Shown: positions 32,880 through 42,584, counted from the first letter of the stretch. The stretch: 55,618 bases of DNA from an uncultured Christensenella sp. (GCA_949948785.1 CATLGX010000005.1:1-55618); one strand, 5' to 3'. The notes: generated by a model from the letters alone, not told the origin. Program-made: numbers and translations.

Positions 32880-34361
32880 ATGTCGCAATTTCGCGAACAA
32901 TTAAAGAACGTCGCGGGCGGCGAAAGACGCCGAAGCATAATATCGTCGTGTGCGCTTATTGCCGTTTCTCTTGTGGTGTTCTTTGTCGCGATGTTTGCGC
33001 CGTTCCGTTATTTTTCGGATAAGGACGTACTGCATATAGTTTACGAGCAGTCGGAAGACAGCGAAGTCGGCGAGGAAGCGGTTGCCGAAGTGAACGAGAT
33101 AAAGAGCGTTCGGCAGTCGCTGTTTATGCTTTTCGAAGCGACGACCATGCTCGGCGACGCTTCCACGCTTCATGCCGCATCCAACGGCGAAATTTACGAT
33201 GAAGAAGATTATTCGCGGGCGCGCGAACGGCTTGCCGCGCTCCGCGACGAGTACAGTAAAATAGTAAACGATACGAAAACGCATGCGCAGAAACTCGGGA
33301 TAAGCGAGGCGAGCGGCGAATATAAGGATATGCTCGCAGATAACCTGTCCCGAATGAATCTTATGGCGCTCGACATGCTTGAAACCGCTTTTGCGTCGGA
33401 CAATACAGGCTCGTACGAGGCGGTGTTCGGCGGAGTCGTGCTCGGGCTTTTGAACGGAATAGTCAATTTGCTGATTGCCGTCGCGGCGCTCGTCGCGATT
33501 GTTTTTGCCGTACTGCGCTTGTTTAAAACAACGGGCAAACCCGCGTTTTTGCTGTTCTTTACCGTGTTTTCGGTGCTGTCTGCCGTAGGATTGTTGATGT
33601 GCGTATTCAATCCCGTCGTTCCGCCTGCGGCGTGTCCGCTTGCGCTTTGCATTATTGCGACAGTCGCGTATTTTGCGGCGGGACTTGCGCGTTCCGTTGT
33701 CGGCGACGTGCCGTTATTTGTAATCGTGAAAAACGCAGTAGTTGCCGCAGTCGTACCTATTGCGACTATTTGTCTTTCGATAATGCCGTCGCTTACGATA
33801 TACGTCAAAGGCATGGGCGGACATTATCTGTACTATCCCGGGACAGTCGGCACGGTAATGTATTCGCGCGTCGAAGCCATGCTTAAAATCGGGCTGGGCA
33901 TTCCCGACGGCGCGGTAAAAGCCGCGTTTATGTTCGGCATAGCCGCGAGCGCGCTTGCCGTCATCGCGTCGACGGTCGCGCTCGAAAGACAGTACTGCGG
34001 CGCGGAAGGCAGAGGCGCCGTATATACCGTGCTGTTGTTTTTGGCGGCGTTTGCTTCCGTGGCGCTCGCGGCATCGGTATCCGCGATAAGCGCCGACCTA
34101 AACTCTCAGGGCACGCCTGTCGAGTACATAGTGGGAGCGAGTTGGTACATTATGCTCGCGCTATTTGCAGCCGTCGCGATATTCATTACCGTTTTCGATG
34201 AAGTAAAGCGGCATAAGACCGCGCGCGAAAGCGCTGCGGAGGGCGAGGAACGTGTGTCGTGCGAATGTGCGAACAGTTCGGAAACCGCAGGCGCGGAAGA
34301 TTATTCCGTCCGAGACGACGCGACGGCGGCGGAAGAAAAAGCATTGGGCGACGATGCGTGA
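32880..34361 (+). CDS. polytopic membrane protein of unknown function
   Basis: A 493-residue protein I do not recognise. One hydrophobic helix near 20-42 is followed by a ~130-residue hydrophilic domain with helical, charged sequence. From about 180 to 450 there are some seven further hydrophobic segments. The last ~50 residues are acidic. GGAGA lies upstream of the ATG. It follows jag by 32 bp and precedes a DUF2726 gene by 21 bp, so it may be transcribed with both. Confidence 0.75.
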   Translation: MSQFREQLKNVAGGERRRSIISSCALIAVSLVVFFVAMFAPFRYFSDKDVLHIVYEQSEDSEVGEEAVAEVNEIKSVRQSLFMLFEATTMLGDASTLHAASNGEIYDEEDYSRARERLAALRDEYSKIVNDTKTHAQKLGISEASGEYKDMLADNLSRMNLMALDMLETAFASDNTGSYEAVFGGVVLGLLNGIVNLLIAVAALVAIVFAVLRLFKTTGKPAFLLFFTVFSVLSAVGLLMCVFNPVVPPAACPLALCIIATVAYFAAGLARSVVGDVPLFVIVKNAVVAAVVPIATICLSIMPSLTIYVKGMGGHYLYYPGTVGTVMYSRVEAMLKIGLGIPDGAVKAAFMFGIAASALAVIASTVALERQYCGAEGRGAVYTVLLFLAAFASVALAASVSAISADLNSQGTPVEYIVGASWYIMLALFAAVAIFITVFDEVKRHKTARESAAEGEERVSCECANSSETAGAEDYSVRDDATAAEEKALGDDA

Positions 34362-34382
34362 GCGGCGGTATAAATAAGAGAT

Positions 34383-34958
34383 ATGAACAGATATAGAAGG
34401 GGATTTTGCATAGTAGTATTTTTTGCGGCTCTGACGTTGTTTATTTTCAGTTTGATGCCCATTGTTCGCTATGCCACCGACTTATTTTGGGTGATGACGA
34501 TTATCAGCGTCGCGTTCATGATACTGTCCATGTTCTGCCTTTTCTACAAGCCCAAAGAAAAGGTAAAACTCAATTCGCGCTACGCGAGAAAGCCGACGAT
34601 AGTGTCGCACGCCGAACACGAATTTTTGCAGTTGTTGCGGCAGATTTCGCCCGATAAGTACGAAGTTGTGCCGCAAGTGGCGCTGCTTAGCGTTATCGAA
34701 AAAAAGACGAACACGGCTTACCGCAACGAACTTTTCCGCATTTGCGATTACTGCTTTGTCGACCGCGATACGTTCGAGCCGCTTCTTCTCGTGGAGCTTA
34801 ACGACAGCTCGCATAAGCGTTCCGACAGAAAAGCGCGCGACGAAAAGGTAGCCGCAATCTGCGCGGACGCGGAACTTCCGCTCGTTACGTTTTGGACGAA
34901 TTGCGATATTTCGTTTAAAACAGTCAAAAAAATCGTCGAGAAATCCATATTGCGGTAG
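34383..34958 (+). CDS. DUF2726 protein with two membrane helices
   Basis: A 191-residue protein with two N-terminal membrane helices (about 8-28 and 35-57) and a cytoplasmic DUF2726-type domain. The domain reads LLSVIEKK, FRICDYCFVDRDTFEPLLLVELND, SSHKRSDRKARDEKVAAIC and LVTFWTN. The family has a restriction-endonuclease-like core; the Asp-Cys-Val..Glu-Leu-Asn-Asp and Arg/Lys residues fit that fold. Whether it cuts nucleic acid is not known. A weak AAGAG lies before the ATG. Confidence 0.8.
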   Translation: MNRYRRGFCIVVFFAALTLFIFSLMPIVRYATDLFWVMTIISVAFMILSMFCLFYKPKEKVKLNSRYARKPTIVSHAEHEFLQLLRQISPDKYEVVPQVALLSVIEKKTNTAYRNELFRICDYCFVDRDTFEPLLLVELNDSSHKRSDRKARDEKVAAICADAELPLVTFWTNCDISFKTVKKIVEKSILR

Positions 34959-34967
34959 AACGCGGAG

Positions 34968-35813
34968 ATGGGAAACGCGATAATCAAATGCAACGATTGT
35001 CCGCGCCGATGCAACGCGGACCGCGCAAAACGCGTCGGTTTTTGCGGTGCGGGAGTATATGCGCGCGTCGCAAAAACGGTCGCGCCGTTTTTATACGAAG
35101 AACCGATTTTGGGCGAACTCACGGCCGTGTTTTTTTCAGGTTGCAATCTGCGTTGCTCGTACTGTCAGAATATAGCGATAAGCCGTTCGACGTCGGGCGC
35201 GGAATGCGACGACGCGCGGCTCGCGGAAATTTTCGACGGTGCGGTCGGCGCGCTCGACCTCGTTACGCCCTCGCACGTTTTATCCGCCGTGGAGCGTGCT
35301 CTCGCGCTGTGTAAGACCGAACGCCGAATTATATGGAATACGTCGGGTTACGAGACGGAGGACGGAGCACGTCGCGCGAGTGAATTTGCCGATGTATTTT
35401 TGACCGATATAAAATATTATTCGTCCGATTTGTCGCGGCGGCTTTCGTCAGCACCGGACTATTTCGAGCACGCAAAGCGCGCAGTAAAGGTCATGCGGGA
35501 AAAGCGCGACGTTATCGTCGGCGAGGGTAAGACGGCGGTGATGACAAGCGGACTTATCGTGCGGCATCTCGTACTTCCCGATTGCGTTAACGACAGCAAG
35601 AACGTGCTCGATTTTATAGCGGGCGAACTCGGGACGGATACTTATATTTCGCTCATGAGCCAATTCACGCCCAACGGCGCTGGCGGGCCGAACAGGCGGC
35701 TTAACAGGATAGAATACAAAATAGTAGCGGAACACGCATTGAAGCTCGGTTTTAAAAACGGGTTCTTTCAGGATATTACTTCTGCTGACAGCAAATTTAC
35801 GCCCGAATTTTAA
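34968..35813 (+). CDS. radical SAM protein, pyruvate formate-lyase activating enzyme-like (PflX group)
   Basis: A 281-residue enzyme. The radical SAM cluster motif CNLRCSYC (CxxxCxxC) follows TAVFFSG near residue 55. An N-terminal Cys-rich segment (CNDCPRRC, then GFCGAG) resembles the COG1313/PflX group and may bind a second metal site. Later motifs include WNTSGYET and the ADVFLTDIKYY strand. It should cleave S-adenosylmethionine to make a glycyl or substrate radical; the partner is not encoded nearby. GGAG directly abuts the ATG, so the exact start is uncertain. Confidence 0.85.
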   Translation: MGNAIIKCNDCPRRCNADRAKRVGFCGAGVYARVAKTVAPFLYEEPILGELTAVFFSGCNLRCSYCQNIAISRSTSGAECDDARLAEIFDGAVGALDLVTPSHVLSAVERALALCKTERRIIWNTSGYETEDGARRASEFADVFLTDIKYYSSDLSRRLSSAPDYFEHAKRAVKVMREKRDVIVGEGKTAVMTSGLIVRHLVLPDCVNDSKNVLDFIAGELGTDTYISLMSQFTPNGAGGPNRRLNRIEYKIVAEHALKLGFKNGFFQDITSADSKFTPEF

Positions 35814-35929
35814 TGGGACAACCGACGATTGAATGGCGGTGTCGGCTTTAAATATTCCTTGCTTACGCGAAGGAGCGCGCTTCGACGACGTAAAGTTTTT
35901 TATGTCGTTTCGAGTCGGGCGTAAATTTG
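35792..35929. repeat. 15 bp inverted repeat spanning the end of the radical SAM gene, with inner hairpin
   Basis: CAAATTTACGCCCGA (35792-35806, coding) and TCGGGCGTAAATTTG (35915-35929) are perfect reverse complements 108 bp apart. Between them, CGACGTAAA/TTTATGTCG (35886-35894 with 35899-35907, one G-U) forms a hairpin. No gene lies in 35814-36007. Confidence 0.6.
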
Positions 35930-36007
35930 TATTGCGAATTGTAAAATACGACAGTATAGTTTGAGTTAAGACATAAAAGCGCAAGCGGAAAGTGATATAA
36001 AAATTCC

Positions 36008-38275
36008 ATGGAAAAAAGAAACAAATCGTTTTTTTACGCGCTTTCTTTCGTCATGCTTGCCGCGTGTTGCGGCGGCGCGCTGTACGGAACCATGCCTTTC
36101 GGCGCGGCGATGTACTGTGCGTTTGCGGCTTCGCTGTCTCGGAAAGAGCCGCGCGCGGGCGCGGTAAAACTCGCCGCGCTGTCCGTCGAATACATATTGT
36201 TTTCGTATGCGTTCTCGCTCGATATTATGCGGCTTTTCGCCGCGGGCGCGGCTGTATTTATTATGTCGGTTCGGTGGTTGATTTCGCTCAAAGCGGCGGG
36301 GCTGGACTCGTCGCCCGCACGCTATGCGTTTTCGTCGTTTGCCGTTATAGCATGCGGCGCGATAGCGGGAGCGACGGGTTCTTCCGCTATGGTCGCGGTT
36401 GCCGAGACTTTTATCGGCGGCGCGTTTTTGTGTTTTGCTTTTCCTGTTGCGGCGTGCGTAAACAAAAAATTCGCGTCGCGCCTGTCGCCGCCCGAAGCAA
36501 TCTCTATGTGCATGACTTTCGCCGTCGCGGGGCTTGCGTGCGGAAGAGCCGCCGTCGGTTATGTCGAGATAGGTTTCGGCACGGCGTTTCTCGTCGCGCT
36601 CGTTCTGTCGCTGGTGGGAATGAAATCGCTGTTGTCCGGCGGGGTTTCCGTCGCGCTCGGCATGGCGGCGCATGCGCCTGTGCACGCGCTCGCGTTTATC
36701 GGCGGCGTTGCGGCGATTGCGGCGTTTCGTGCGATGCCTCGACCGGTGTATGCCGTATGCGGTGCGGGGAGCGCCGCGGCGTTCGCAGTGCTTTTCGGTG
36801 CGTCCGCGATGTCAGCGGGATTTATCGCGGCGTCTGCTACGGCGGGAGCGTTCGTGTTTTCGCTCGTGCCCAAAAAGACGGCGGCGCGTATTCGGGAATA
36901 CTTCGATTTCGACGGCACTACTCGGCTCGCCGTGCGGCATTATATAAACAGGGTTAAGGCGGACGCGGGGAACAGGCTGCTCACGCTGTCCTCGGTGTTC
37001 GACGAGACGGCGCGGCTTATGGGGCTTTTCGGGGAGAGCGCGCCCGACGCATCGGCGACCGGCAAAGCGATTGCGGACGGAATCTGTCCGTATTGCGTAA
37101 AGCGCGCGACTTGCGATGCACAAAAGGCGGCGCGAGCATTTACGGCGGTTGCGGAAAGCGCGCACGCAGGGCGGGCGGTGCTTGCGGAACTTCCCGAGTT
37201 TTTCACGTCGGATTGCGCACACGTGCCTGACATCCTCTCCGCGGCGAGCGCGTTATCAGTCAAAGCGCGCGAGAAAAAACAGCGCACGGAAAGCGATGAT
37301 AAGGCGCGCGAAATCGTAACGGAGCGTTTGGCGGCGGTGAAAGACGTTTTGGAAGAACTCGGTACCGCGGAGGCATTGCCCGTCGGTTTCGACGGCGCCG
37401 TCGAAAACAAGATAAAGACCGAGCTTGACATGCGCGGCGCGGAGTGCGCGGAAGCGTTTGTTTCGGGCGGTAACGTTACCGCCGTAGTGCGCACGGACGG
37501 CGCAGACAGGGACAAACTCCGCCGCGCCGTGTCGTGCTGTATGAAGAGTAAATACGTTTTGCACTCGCTCGAAAAGACGCAGGCGGCTGGTTGGAGCGTC
37601 GCAACGTTTAAAAAACGTCCCAAATACGAGGCGGTTTATGCGCGCGCGGGCGTGAGCAAGTCGGGCATAAGCGGAGACAGTTATACGTTCGAGCGGATAG
37701 GCGACAGATTTTTGGTCGCTTTGCTCGACGGCATGGGAACGGGAAGCGAAGCGGGGAAAAGCTCGGATGCGGCGATAGAGCTTATAGAAAGATTTTATAA
37801 AGCGGGGTTCGATTCCGAAGCGGCGCTGTCGGGAGTGAACAGGTTTTTGAAACTGCCCGGTGGCGAACGGTTTTCGGCGGCGGACGTCGCCGTGTGCGAC
37901 CTCGACACCGCCGCTGTCGACATAATCAAATTAGGCGCGCCGCCGTGCTTTATAAAGACGGCGGACACCGTGCTTAAAATAGAGGGAGGCTCGCTACCAA
38001 TCGGCGTTCTCGACGAAATGCGCCCCTACGTAACGGCAAAGCGATTGCACCCGGGGCAAATGCTCGTCATGGTAACCGACGGCGTAAGCGATTGTTTTAA
38101 CGGCGACGGGCTGCCTATGTTTATCAACGAACTTAAAGCGCTCAATCCCGAACGCACCGCGGAAGCCATACTCGAAAGAGCGCTGAAAAGCTGTGGCGAA
38201 CAGCCCAAAGACGATATGACAGTCGTCGCGTTCCGACTGTTCGAGGAAAGAAACAGGGCGCTTTTGAGCGCGTAG
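36008..38275 (+). CDS. spoIIE: SpoIIE-like membrane serine phosphatase (PP2C family)
   Basis: A 755-residue protein. The first ~290 residues hold about ten hydrophobic segments, a middle region (about 300-500) is a coiled/regulatory domain with a Cys-rich stretch (CPYCVKRATC), and the last ~200 residues are a PP2C-type phosphatase with metal Asp574 in LLDGMGTGSEAG and a later VMVTDGVSDCF. In endospore formers SpoIIE dephosphorylates SpoIIAA to activate sigma-F. No other sporulation gene is in the window, so sporulation itself is not shown. No clear ribosome binding site precedes the ATG. Confidence 0.88.
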   Translation: MEKRNKSFFYALSFVMLAACCGGALYGTMPFGAAMYCAFAASLSRKEPRAGAVKLAALSVEYILFSYAFSLDIMRLFAAGAAVFIMSVRWLISLKAAGLDSSPARYAFSSFAVIACGAIAGATGSSAMVAVAETFIGGAFLCFAFPVAACVNKKFASRLSPPEAISMCMTFAVAGLACGRAAVGYVEIGFGTAFLVALVLSLVGMKSLLSGGVSVALGMAAHAPVHALAFIGGVAAIAAFRAMPRPVYAVCGAGSAAAFAVLFGASAMSAGFIAASATAGAFVFSLVPKKTAARIREYFDFDGTTRLAVRHYINRVKADAGNRLLTLSSVFDETARLMGLFGESAPDASATGKAIADGICPYCVKRATCDAQKAARAFTAVAESAHAGRAVLAELPEFFTSDCAHVPDILSAASALSVKAREKKQRTESDDKAREIVTERLAAVKDVLEELGTAEALPVGFDGAVENKIKTELDMRGAECAEAFVSGGNVTAVVRTDGADRDKLRRAVSCCMKSKYVLHSLEKTQAAGWSVATFKKRPKYEAVYARAGVSKSGISGDSYTFERIGDRFLVALLDGMGTGSEAGKSSDAAIELIERFYKAGFDSEAALSGVNRFLKLPGGERFSAADVAVCDLDTAAVDIIKLGAPPCFIKTADTVLKIEGGSLPIGVLDEMRPYVTAKRLHPGQMLVMVTDGVSDCFNGDGLPMFINELKALNPERTAEAILERALKSCGEQPKDDMTVVAFRLFEERNRALLSA

Positions 38276-38327
38276 CGCCGCGAGGTGTTCTTTGCGCAAG
38301 TCCGCGCCGTCGCGGGGCGTCAAACCG

Positions 38328-38356
38328 TTGACAAATTATGCGAATTGTAATATCAT
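38328..38356 (+). promoter_or_regulatory. promoter placing the leuA transcription start at its ATG
   Basis: TTGACA (38328-38333) and TATCAT (38351-38356) are 17 nt apart. Transcription would start about 6-7 nt after the -10, at or next to the ATG at 38363, so the mRNA is predicted to have little or no leader. Confidence 0.75.
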
Positions 38357-38362
38357 TTATAT

Positions 38363-40033
38363 ATGAAAAATTACGGTAAGTACAAGCCCGATTACTATCT
38401 TCCGCCCGAAACGTGCTTGGACTGGACGAAGCGCGACCGCATAACGTCGGCGCCCGTTTGGTGTAGTGTCGATTTGCGCGACGGCAATCAGGCGCTTGTT
38501 ACGCCGATGGAGCTTGACGAAAAACTCGAATTTTTCAAGTTGTTGGTTGCGCTCGGATTCAGAGAAATAGAAATCGGTTTTCCTGCCGCGAGCGAAACCG
38601 AATACGCGTTCACACGCAGACTTATAGACGACGGACTGATACCGAACGACGTAACCGTACAGGTTTTGACTCAGTGCCGCGAGCGCATAATCGAAAAAAC
38701 TCTCAAAAGTCTCGACGGCGTTAAAAACGCCATTGTGCATTTTTACAATTCCACGAGCGTGCCGCAGCGCAAGCAGGTTTTCGGCAAGAGCAAGTCGGAA
38801 ATAATCGATATTGCCGTAAACGCGGCAAAACTTATAAAATCGGCGACTGCGGGGCTGGGATATTCGTACGAATATTCGCCCGAGTCGTTCACGGGCACGG
38901 AACCCGAGTTTGCGCTCGAAGTGTGCGACGCGGTGGCTGACGTCATAGCGCCCACGCCTCAAAACAAGCTGATAGTCAATTTGCCCGTAACGGTTGAAAC
39001 GTCGCTTCCGCACGTTTACGCTTGTCAGGTCGAGTATATGAAAAAACGGTTAAAGCGTTCGGATTGCGTAATGATTTCCACGCATCCGCACAACGACCGC
39101 GGTACGGGCGTCGCCGATGCGGAACTTGCCGTTCTCGCCGGCGCGGAGCGCGTCGAGGGTACGCTGTTCGGCAACGGCGAACGCACGGGTAACGTCGATA
39201 TTATCACGCTCGCGCTCAATCTTTACTCGCACGGCGTCGACCCCAAACTCGATTTTTCGGACTTGAACTCGGTAATCGCGCGTTACGAAAAACTTACAGG
39301 AATGAAAGTAGAACCGCGCAGACCGTACGCAGGGTCGTTGGTGTTTACCGCGTTTTCGGGTTCGCATCAGGACGCTATCGCAAAGGGCGAAAGCTATCGT
39401 GCGGCGCACCCCGACGAGCCTTGGACCGTGCCGTATCTCCCCGTCGACCCCGCCGACCTCGGCAGAAGTTACGACGGCGACGTGATACGCATAAACTCGC
39501 AGTCGGGCAAGGGCGGAATAGCGTACGTATTGGAGCGGGAATTCGGCTTTGTCGTGCCGAAGTCCATGCGCGAGGACATAGGCTATAAGGTCAAGCATGT
39601 TTCGGACAGCGAACATCGGGAACTTAAACCGTCCGAAGTCGCGGATATTTTCAAATCGGAATATATCAACATCGAAAGTCCGCTTCGGCTTCAATCTTTT
39701 ACTTTCGATAAGAGCGGCGGCGACGTACTGCTTTCCATGCGGCTTGACAACGGCGGGCGCGACGAGGTAATAATAGGCAACGGCAACGGGCAGTTCGACG
39801 CGGCGGTTTCGGCATTGAAGCGCGCCAAAAACATTGATTTTACAACGTCGCTTTACAGCGAACACGCCATAGCGCAAGGCTCGGACGCGCTTGCCGCGGC
39901 TTATGTCGGACTTATGCGCGACGGTGTTACATATTATGCGGTCGGAGTAGACGCGGACATCATGACCGCGTCGGTGAAAGCGCTTATCGGCGCGGTCAAT
40001 AAGATTACGGGGCGCGGCGAGACCGCGAAATGA
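38363..40033 (+). CDS. leuA: 2-isopropylmalate synthase, LeuA2 type
   Basis: A 556-residue enzyme condensing acetyl-CoA with 2-oxoisovalerate in the first step of leucine synthesis. The opening YKPDYYLPPETCLDWTKRD and the barrel motifs CSVDLRDGNQALVTPM, EIEIGFPAAS, STHPHNDRGTGVADAEL and GTLFGNGERTGNVD identify the long, yeast-like LeuA2 form. The C-terminal LeuA dimer/regulatory domain (about 420-550) is present, so leucine feedback is likely. No ribosome binding site lies upstream of the ATG. No other leu genes are nearby. Confidence 0.94.
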   Translation: MKNYGKYKPDYYLPPETCLDWTKRDRITSAPVWCSVDLRDGNQALVTPMELDEKLEFFKLLVALGFREIEIGFPAASETEYAFTRRLIDDGLIPNDVTVQVLTQCRERIIEKTLKSLDGVKNAIVHFYNSTSVPQRKQVFGKSKSEIIDIAVNAAKLIKSATAGLGYSYEYSPESFTGTEPEFALEVCDAVADVIAPTPQNKLIVNLPVTVETSLPHVYACQVEYMKKRLKRSDCVMISTHPHNDRGTGVADAELAVLAGAERVEGTLFGNGERTGNVDIITLALNLYSHGVDPKLDFSDLNSVIARYEKLTGMKVEPRRPYAGSLVFTAFSGSHQDAIAKGESYRAAHPDEPWTVPYLPVDPADLGRSYDGDVIRINSQSGKGGIAYVLEREFGFVVPKSMREDIGYKVKHVSDSEHRELKPSEVADIFKSEYINIESPLRLQSFTFDKSGGDVLLSMRLDNGGRDEVIIGNGNGQFDAAVSALKRAKNIDFTTSLYSEHAIAQGSDALAAAYVGLMRDGVTYYAVGVDADIMTASVKALIGAVNKITGRGETAK

Positions 40034-40060
40034 TGAAATACATTTTTAAGAGAACGGTAT

Positions 40061-41905
40061 ATGGAAAGTAACAGAATAAGAAACGTCGCGATAATCGCGC
40101 ACGTCGACCACGGCAAAACGTCGCTCGTAAACGAGCTTTTGAAACAGGGAAACGTATTCCGCGACAATCAGGCGGTAGCGGACAGAGTTATGGATTCCAA
40201 CGCGCTCGAACGCGAGCGCGGTATTACCATACTGAGCAAGAATGCGTCGTGCGTATACGACGGATTCAAGATAAACATTGTCGATACGCCGGGACATGCC
40301 GACTTCGGCGGAGAAGTCGAGCGCGTTCTCAAAATGGTTGACGGCGCTCTGCTCGTAGTGGACGCGTTCGAGGGACCCATGCCGCAGACGCGGTTCGTAT
40401 TGGAACGCGCACTCGCTTTGGGTTTGAAGATAATAGTGGTCGTCAACAAGACCGACCGCCCCGACGCGCGGCTCAAAGAAGTGGTGGACGAGATACTCGA
40501 ACTGTTTCTCGACCTCGATGCGAGCGAAGAACAGCTCAACAGTCCGTTTGTGTTTGCGTCGGCGAGAAACGGCGTGGCGTCGCGGAATATTACCGACACG
40601 GGACGGAACATGCAACCGCTGTTTCAAACGATTATAGAACATATTTCGGCGCCGTCGGGAGATAAGGACAAGCCGTTTAAAATGCTTGTTTCGTCGGCGG
40701 AACACAATGATTATGTCGGCAAACTTGCCGTCGGCAAGATTACGAGCGGCGAACTTAAAACGGGCGATAACGTCGTTTTGACCAACTACCACGACGCCGA
40801 TAAACATATTGCGAGCAAGGTCGTAAGCATATTTACGTATGAGGGAATTAAACGCACGCCCGTAACGAGCGCGTCGGTTGGCGATATAGTATGCGTTTCG
40901 GGAATAGACGGCGTCATGATAGGCGACACCGTTTGTACCGAAGCCGACCTTTCGCCGATAGAGTTTGTCAAGATTGCCGAGCCGAGCGTCGAGATGACGT
41001 TTATGGTAAACGATTCGCCGTTCGCGGGCAAAGAAGGCAAATACGTTACCAGTCGGCATTTGCGCGACAGGCTGTATAAAGAGGCGGTCAAGGATTTGTC
41101 GCTGCGCGTATCGGACGGCGCGACTGCGGACAGTTTCGTCGTTTGCGGCAGGGGCGAAATGCACCTTTCCATACTGATAGAAAACATGCGTCGCGACGGT
41201 TACGAGTTTGCCGTCAGCATGCCGAAAGTTCTCATAAAAACAATAGACGGCGTCAAGTGCGAACCGATAGACAGATTGTTTATCGACGTGCCCGAGCCTT
41301 GCGTCGGCACGGTCATGAGCAAAATGGGCGCGAGAAAAGGCGAACTTGTCGATATGGCTCCGCACGGAAGCCGTATTAAAATGAATTTTAAAGTTCCCGC
41401 GCGCGGACTGTTCGGCTACCAGTCGGAACTGTTGACTGATACCAAGGGCGAGGGCATAATGAGCAGTGTGTTCAACAGCTACGAGCCGTATAAAGGCGAG
41501 ATAAACCGCCGCGATTTCGGTTCGCTCATCGCGCACGAACAGGGCGATTCAATAGTTTACGGTCTGTTCAACGCGCAGGAGCGCGGCACGCTGTTTATCG
41601 GAGCGGGCGTGCCCGTGTACGCTGGCATGGTCGTGGGACTGAACCCGCGCGGCGAGGACATAGTAGTCAACGTTTGCAAGCGCAAGCACTTAACCAACAC
41701 GCGAAGCAGCGGCAGCGACGACGCGCTCAAACTGATAACTCCCATGCGCATGACGCTTGAAAACTGTATCGAGTTTCTTGCGGACGACGAGATTTTGGAG
41801 GTAACGCCCAAGAGTCTGCGCATAAGAAAGCGCATACTCGACGTAACGGAGCGCATGCGCGAGCGGGCAAAGATGTTGGGGCTCGGCAAGCACGCAAACG
41901 ATTAG
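40061..41905 (+). CDS. typA: ribosome-associated GTPase TypA/BipA
   Basis: A 614-residue translational GTPase. G1 is AHVDHGKTSLVNELL, switch I RERGITILSKNASC, G3 VDTPGHADFGGEVER, G4 VVNKTDRPDAR. EF-G-like domains III and V and the BipA-specific C-terminal domain (GARKGELVDMAPHG, RGLFGYQSELLTDTKGEG, TNTRSSGSDDALKL) follow. It acts in 50S assembly and stress adaptation. It starts 27 bp after leuA without a strong ribosome binding site. Confidence 0.97.
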   Translation: MESNRIRNVAIIAHVDHGKTSLVNELLKQGNVFRDNQAVADRVMDSNALERERGITILSKNASCVYDGFKINIVDTPGHADFGGEVERVLKMVDGALLVVDAFEGPMPQTRFVLERALALGLKIIVVVNKTDRPDARLKEVVDEILELFLDLDASEEQLNSPFVFASARNGVASRNITDTGRNMQPLFQTIIEHISAPSGDKDKPFKMLVSSAEHNDYVGKLAVGKITSGELKTGDNVVLTNYHDADKHIASKVVSIFTYEGIKRTPVTSASVGDIVCVSGIDGVMIGDTVCTEADLSPIEFVKIAEPSVEMTFMVNDSPFAGKEGKYVTSRHLRDRLYKEAVKDLSLRVSDGATADSFVVCGRGEMHLSILIENMRRDGYEFAVSMPKVLIKTIDGVKCEPIDRLFIDVPEPCVGTVMSKMGARKGELVDMAPHGSRIKMNFKVPARGLFGYQSELLTDTKGEGIMSSVFNSYEPYKGEINRRDFGSLIAHEQGDSIVYGLFNAQERGTLFIGAGVPVYAGMVVGLNPRGEDIVVNVCKRKHLTNTRSSGSDDALKLITPMRMTLENCIEFLADDEILEVTPKSLRIRKRILDVTERMRERAKMLGLGKHAND

Positions 41906-41953
41906 AGCGGCGGAGCTTTTGCGGAATTACGAAACGATAAAAGGTGGCTGTTT

Positions 41954-42550
41954 ATGAAAAACAAATTGGGAATAACGTCGGCCGAAGAACTTGCCGATGT
42001 GGAAGAACGGTTGGGAAAACTCCGCGCGCGGGAAATGTACGATTCGGGACTGCTTGCGACAATCCCCGTCGGAACGTTTGATTCGCTTGTCAAGATACAC
42101 GAAACGCTGTTCGGCGACGTGTACGATTTTGCGGGCAAGTTCCGCACGGTAAATATCTATAAAGGCGATTTGCGCTTTGCTCCCGTCGAGGGATTGGAAA
42201 ACGCAGTCAAATTCGCCGCCATAATGCCTCAGGACAGTTTTGACGAGATAATTGACAAATACGTGCAGATGAATGTCGCGCACCCGTTCCGCGAGGGCAA
42301 CGGCAGAGCAATGCGGCTGTGGCTGGACGTAATAATCGCCGCAAAGCTCGCTTTGCTCGTCGATTGGAGCAAGGTCGATAAAAAGAGCTATCAGATAGCG
42401 ATGGAAAAAAGCGTGCTGAACAGCGGCGCGATTTCGGAAATCATAAGAAGTGCGCTCACCGATAAATTCGGACGTTCCGCATTCCTGCGCGCGCTCGACG
42501 GCAGTTTCGCGCTCGAAGGCTATACGAAATATAAAGCCGAATTGCTGTAA
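41954..42550 (+). CDS. Fic-domain AMP-transferase with built-in inhibitory motif (class III-like)
   Basis: A 198-residue Fic protein. The catalytic loop HPFREGNGR starts at His110, with the flap region earlier (YDFAGKFRTVNIYKGDLRF). Fic enzymes attach AMP to target Ser/Thr/Tyr hydroxyls. Near the C-terminus, SFALEG (Ser184, Glu188, Gly189) fits the (S/T)xxxE(G/N) inhibitory motif; its C-terminal position corresponds to class III Fic proteins, which restrain themselves without an antitoxin. No antitoxin gene adjoins it. Start at ATG 41954 with AAGGTGG upstream. Confidence 0.9.
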   Translation: MKNKLGITSAEELADVEERLGKLRAREMYDSGLLATIPVGTFDSLVKIHETLFGDVYDFAGKFRTVNIYKGDLRFAPVEGLENAVKFAAIMPQDSFDEIIDKYVQMNVAHPFREGNGRAMRLWLDVIIAAKLALLVDWSKVDKKSYQIAMEKSVLNSGAISEIIRSALTDKFGRSAFLRALDGSFALEGYTKYKAELL

Positions 42551-42584
42551 AAACATATTTTTGCATAGCTTATCGTTTTGGGGT

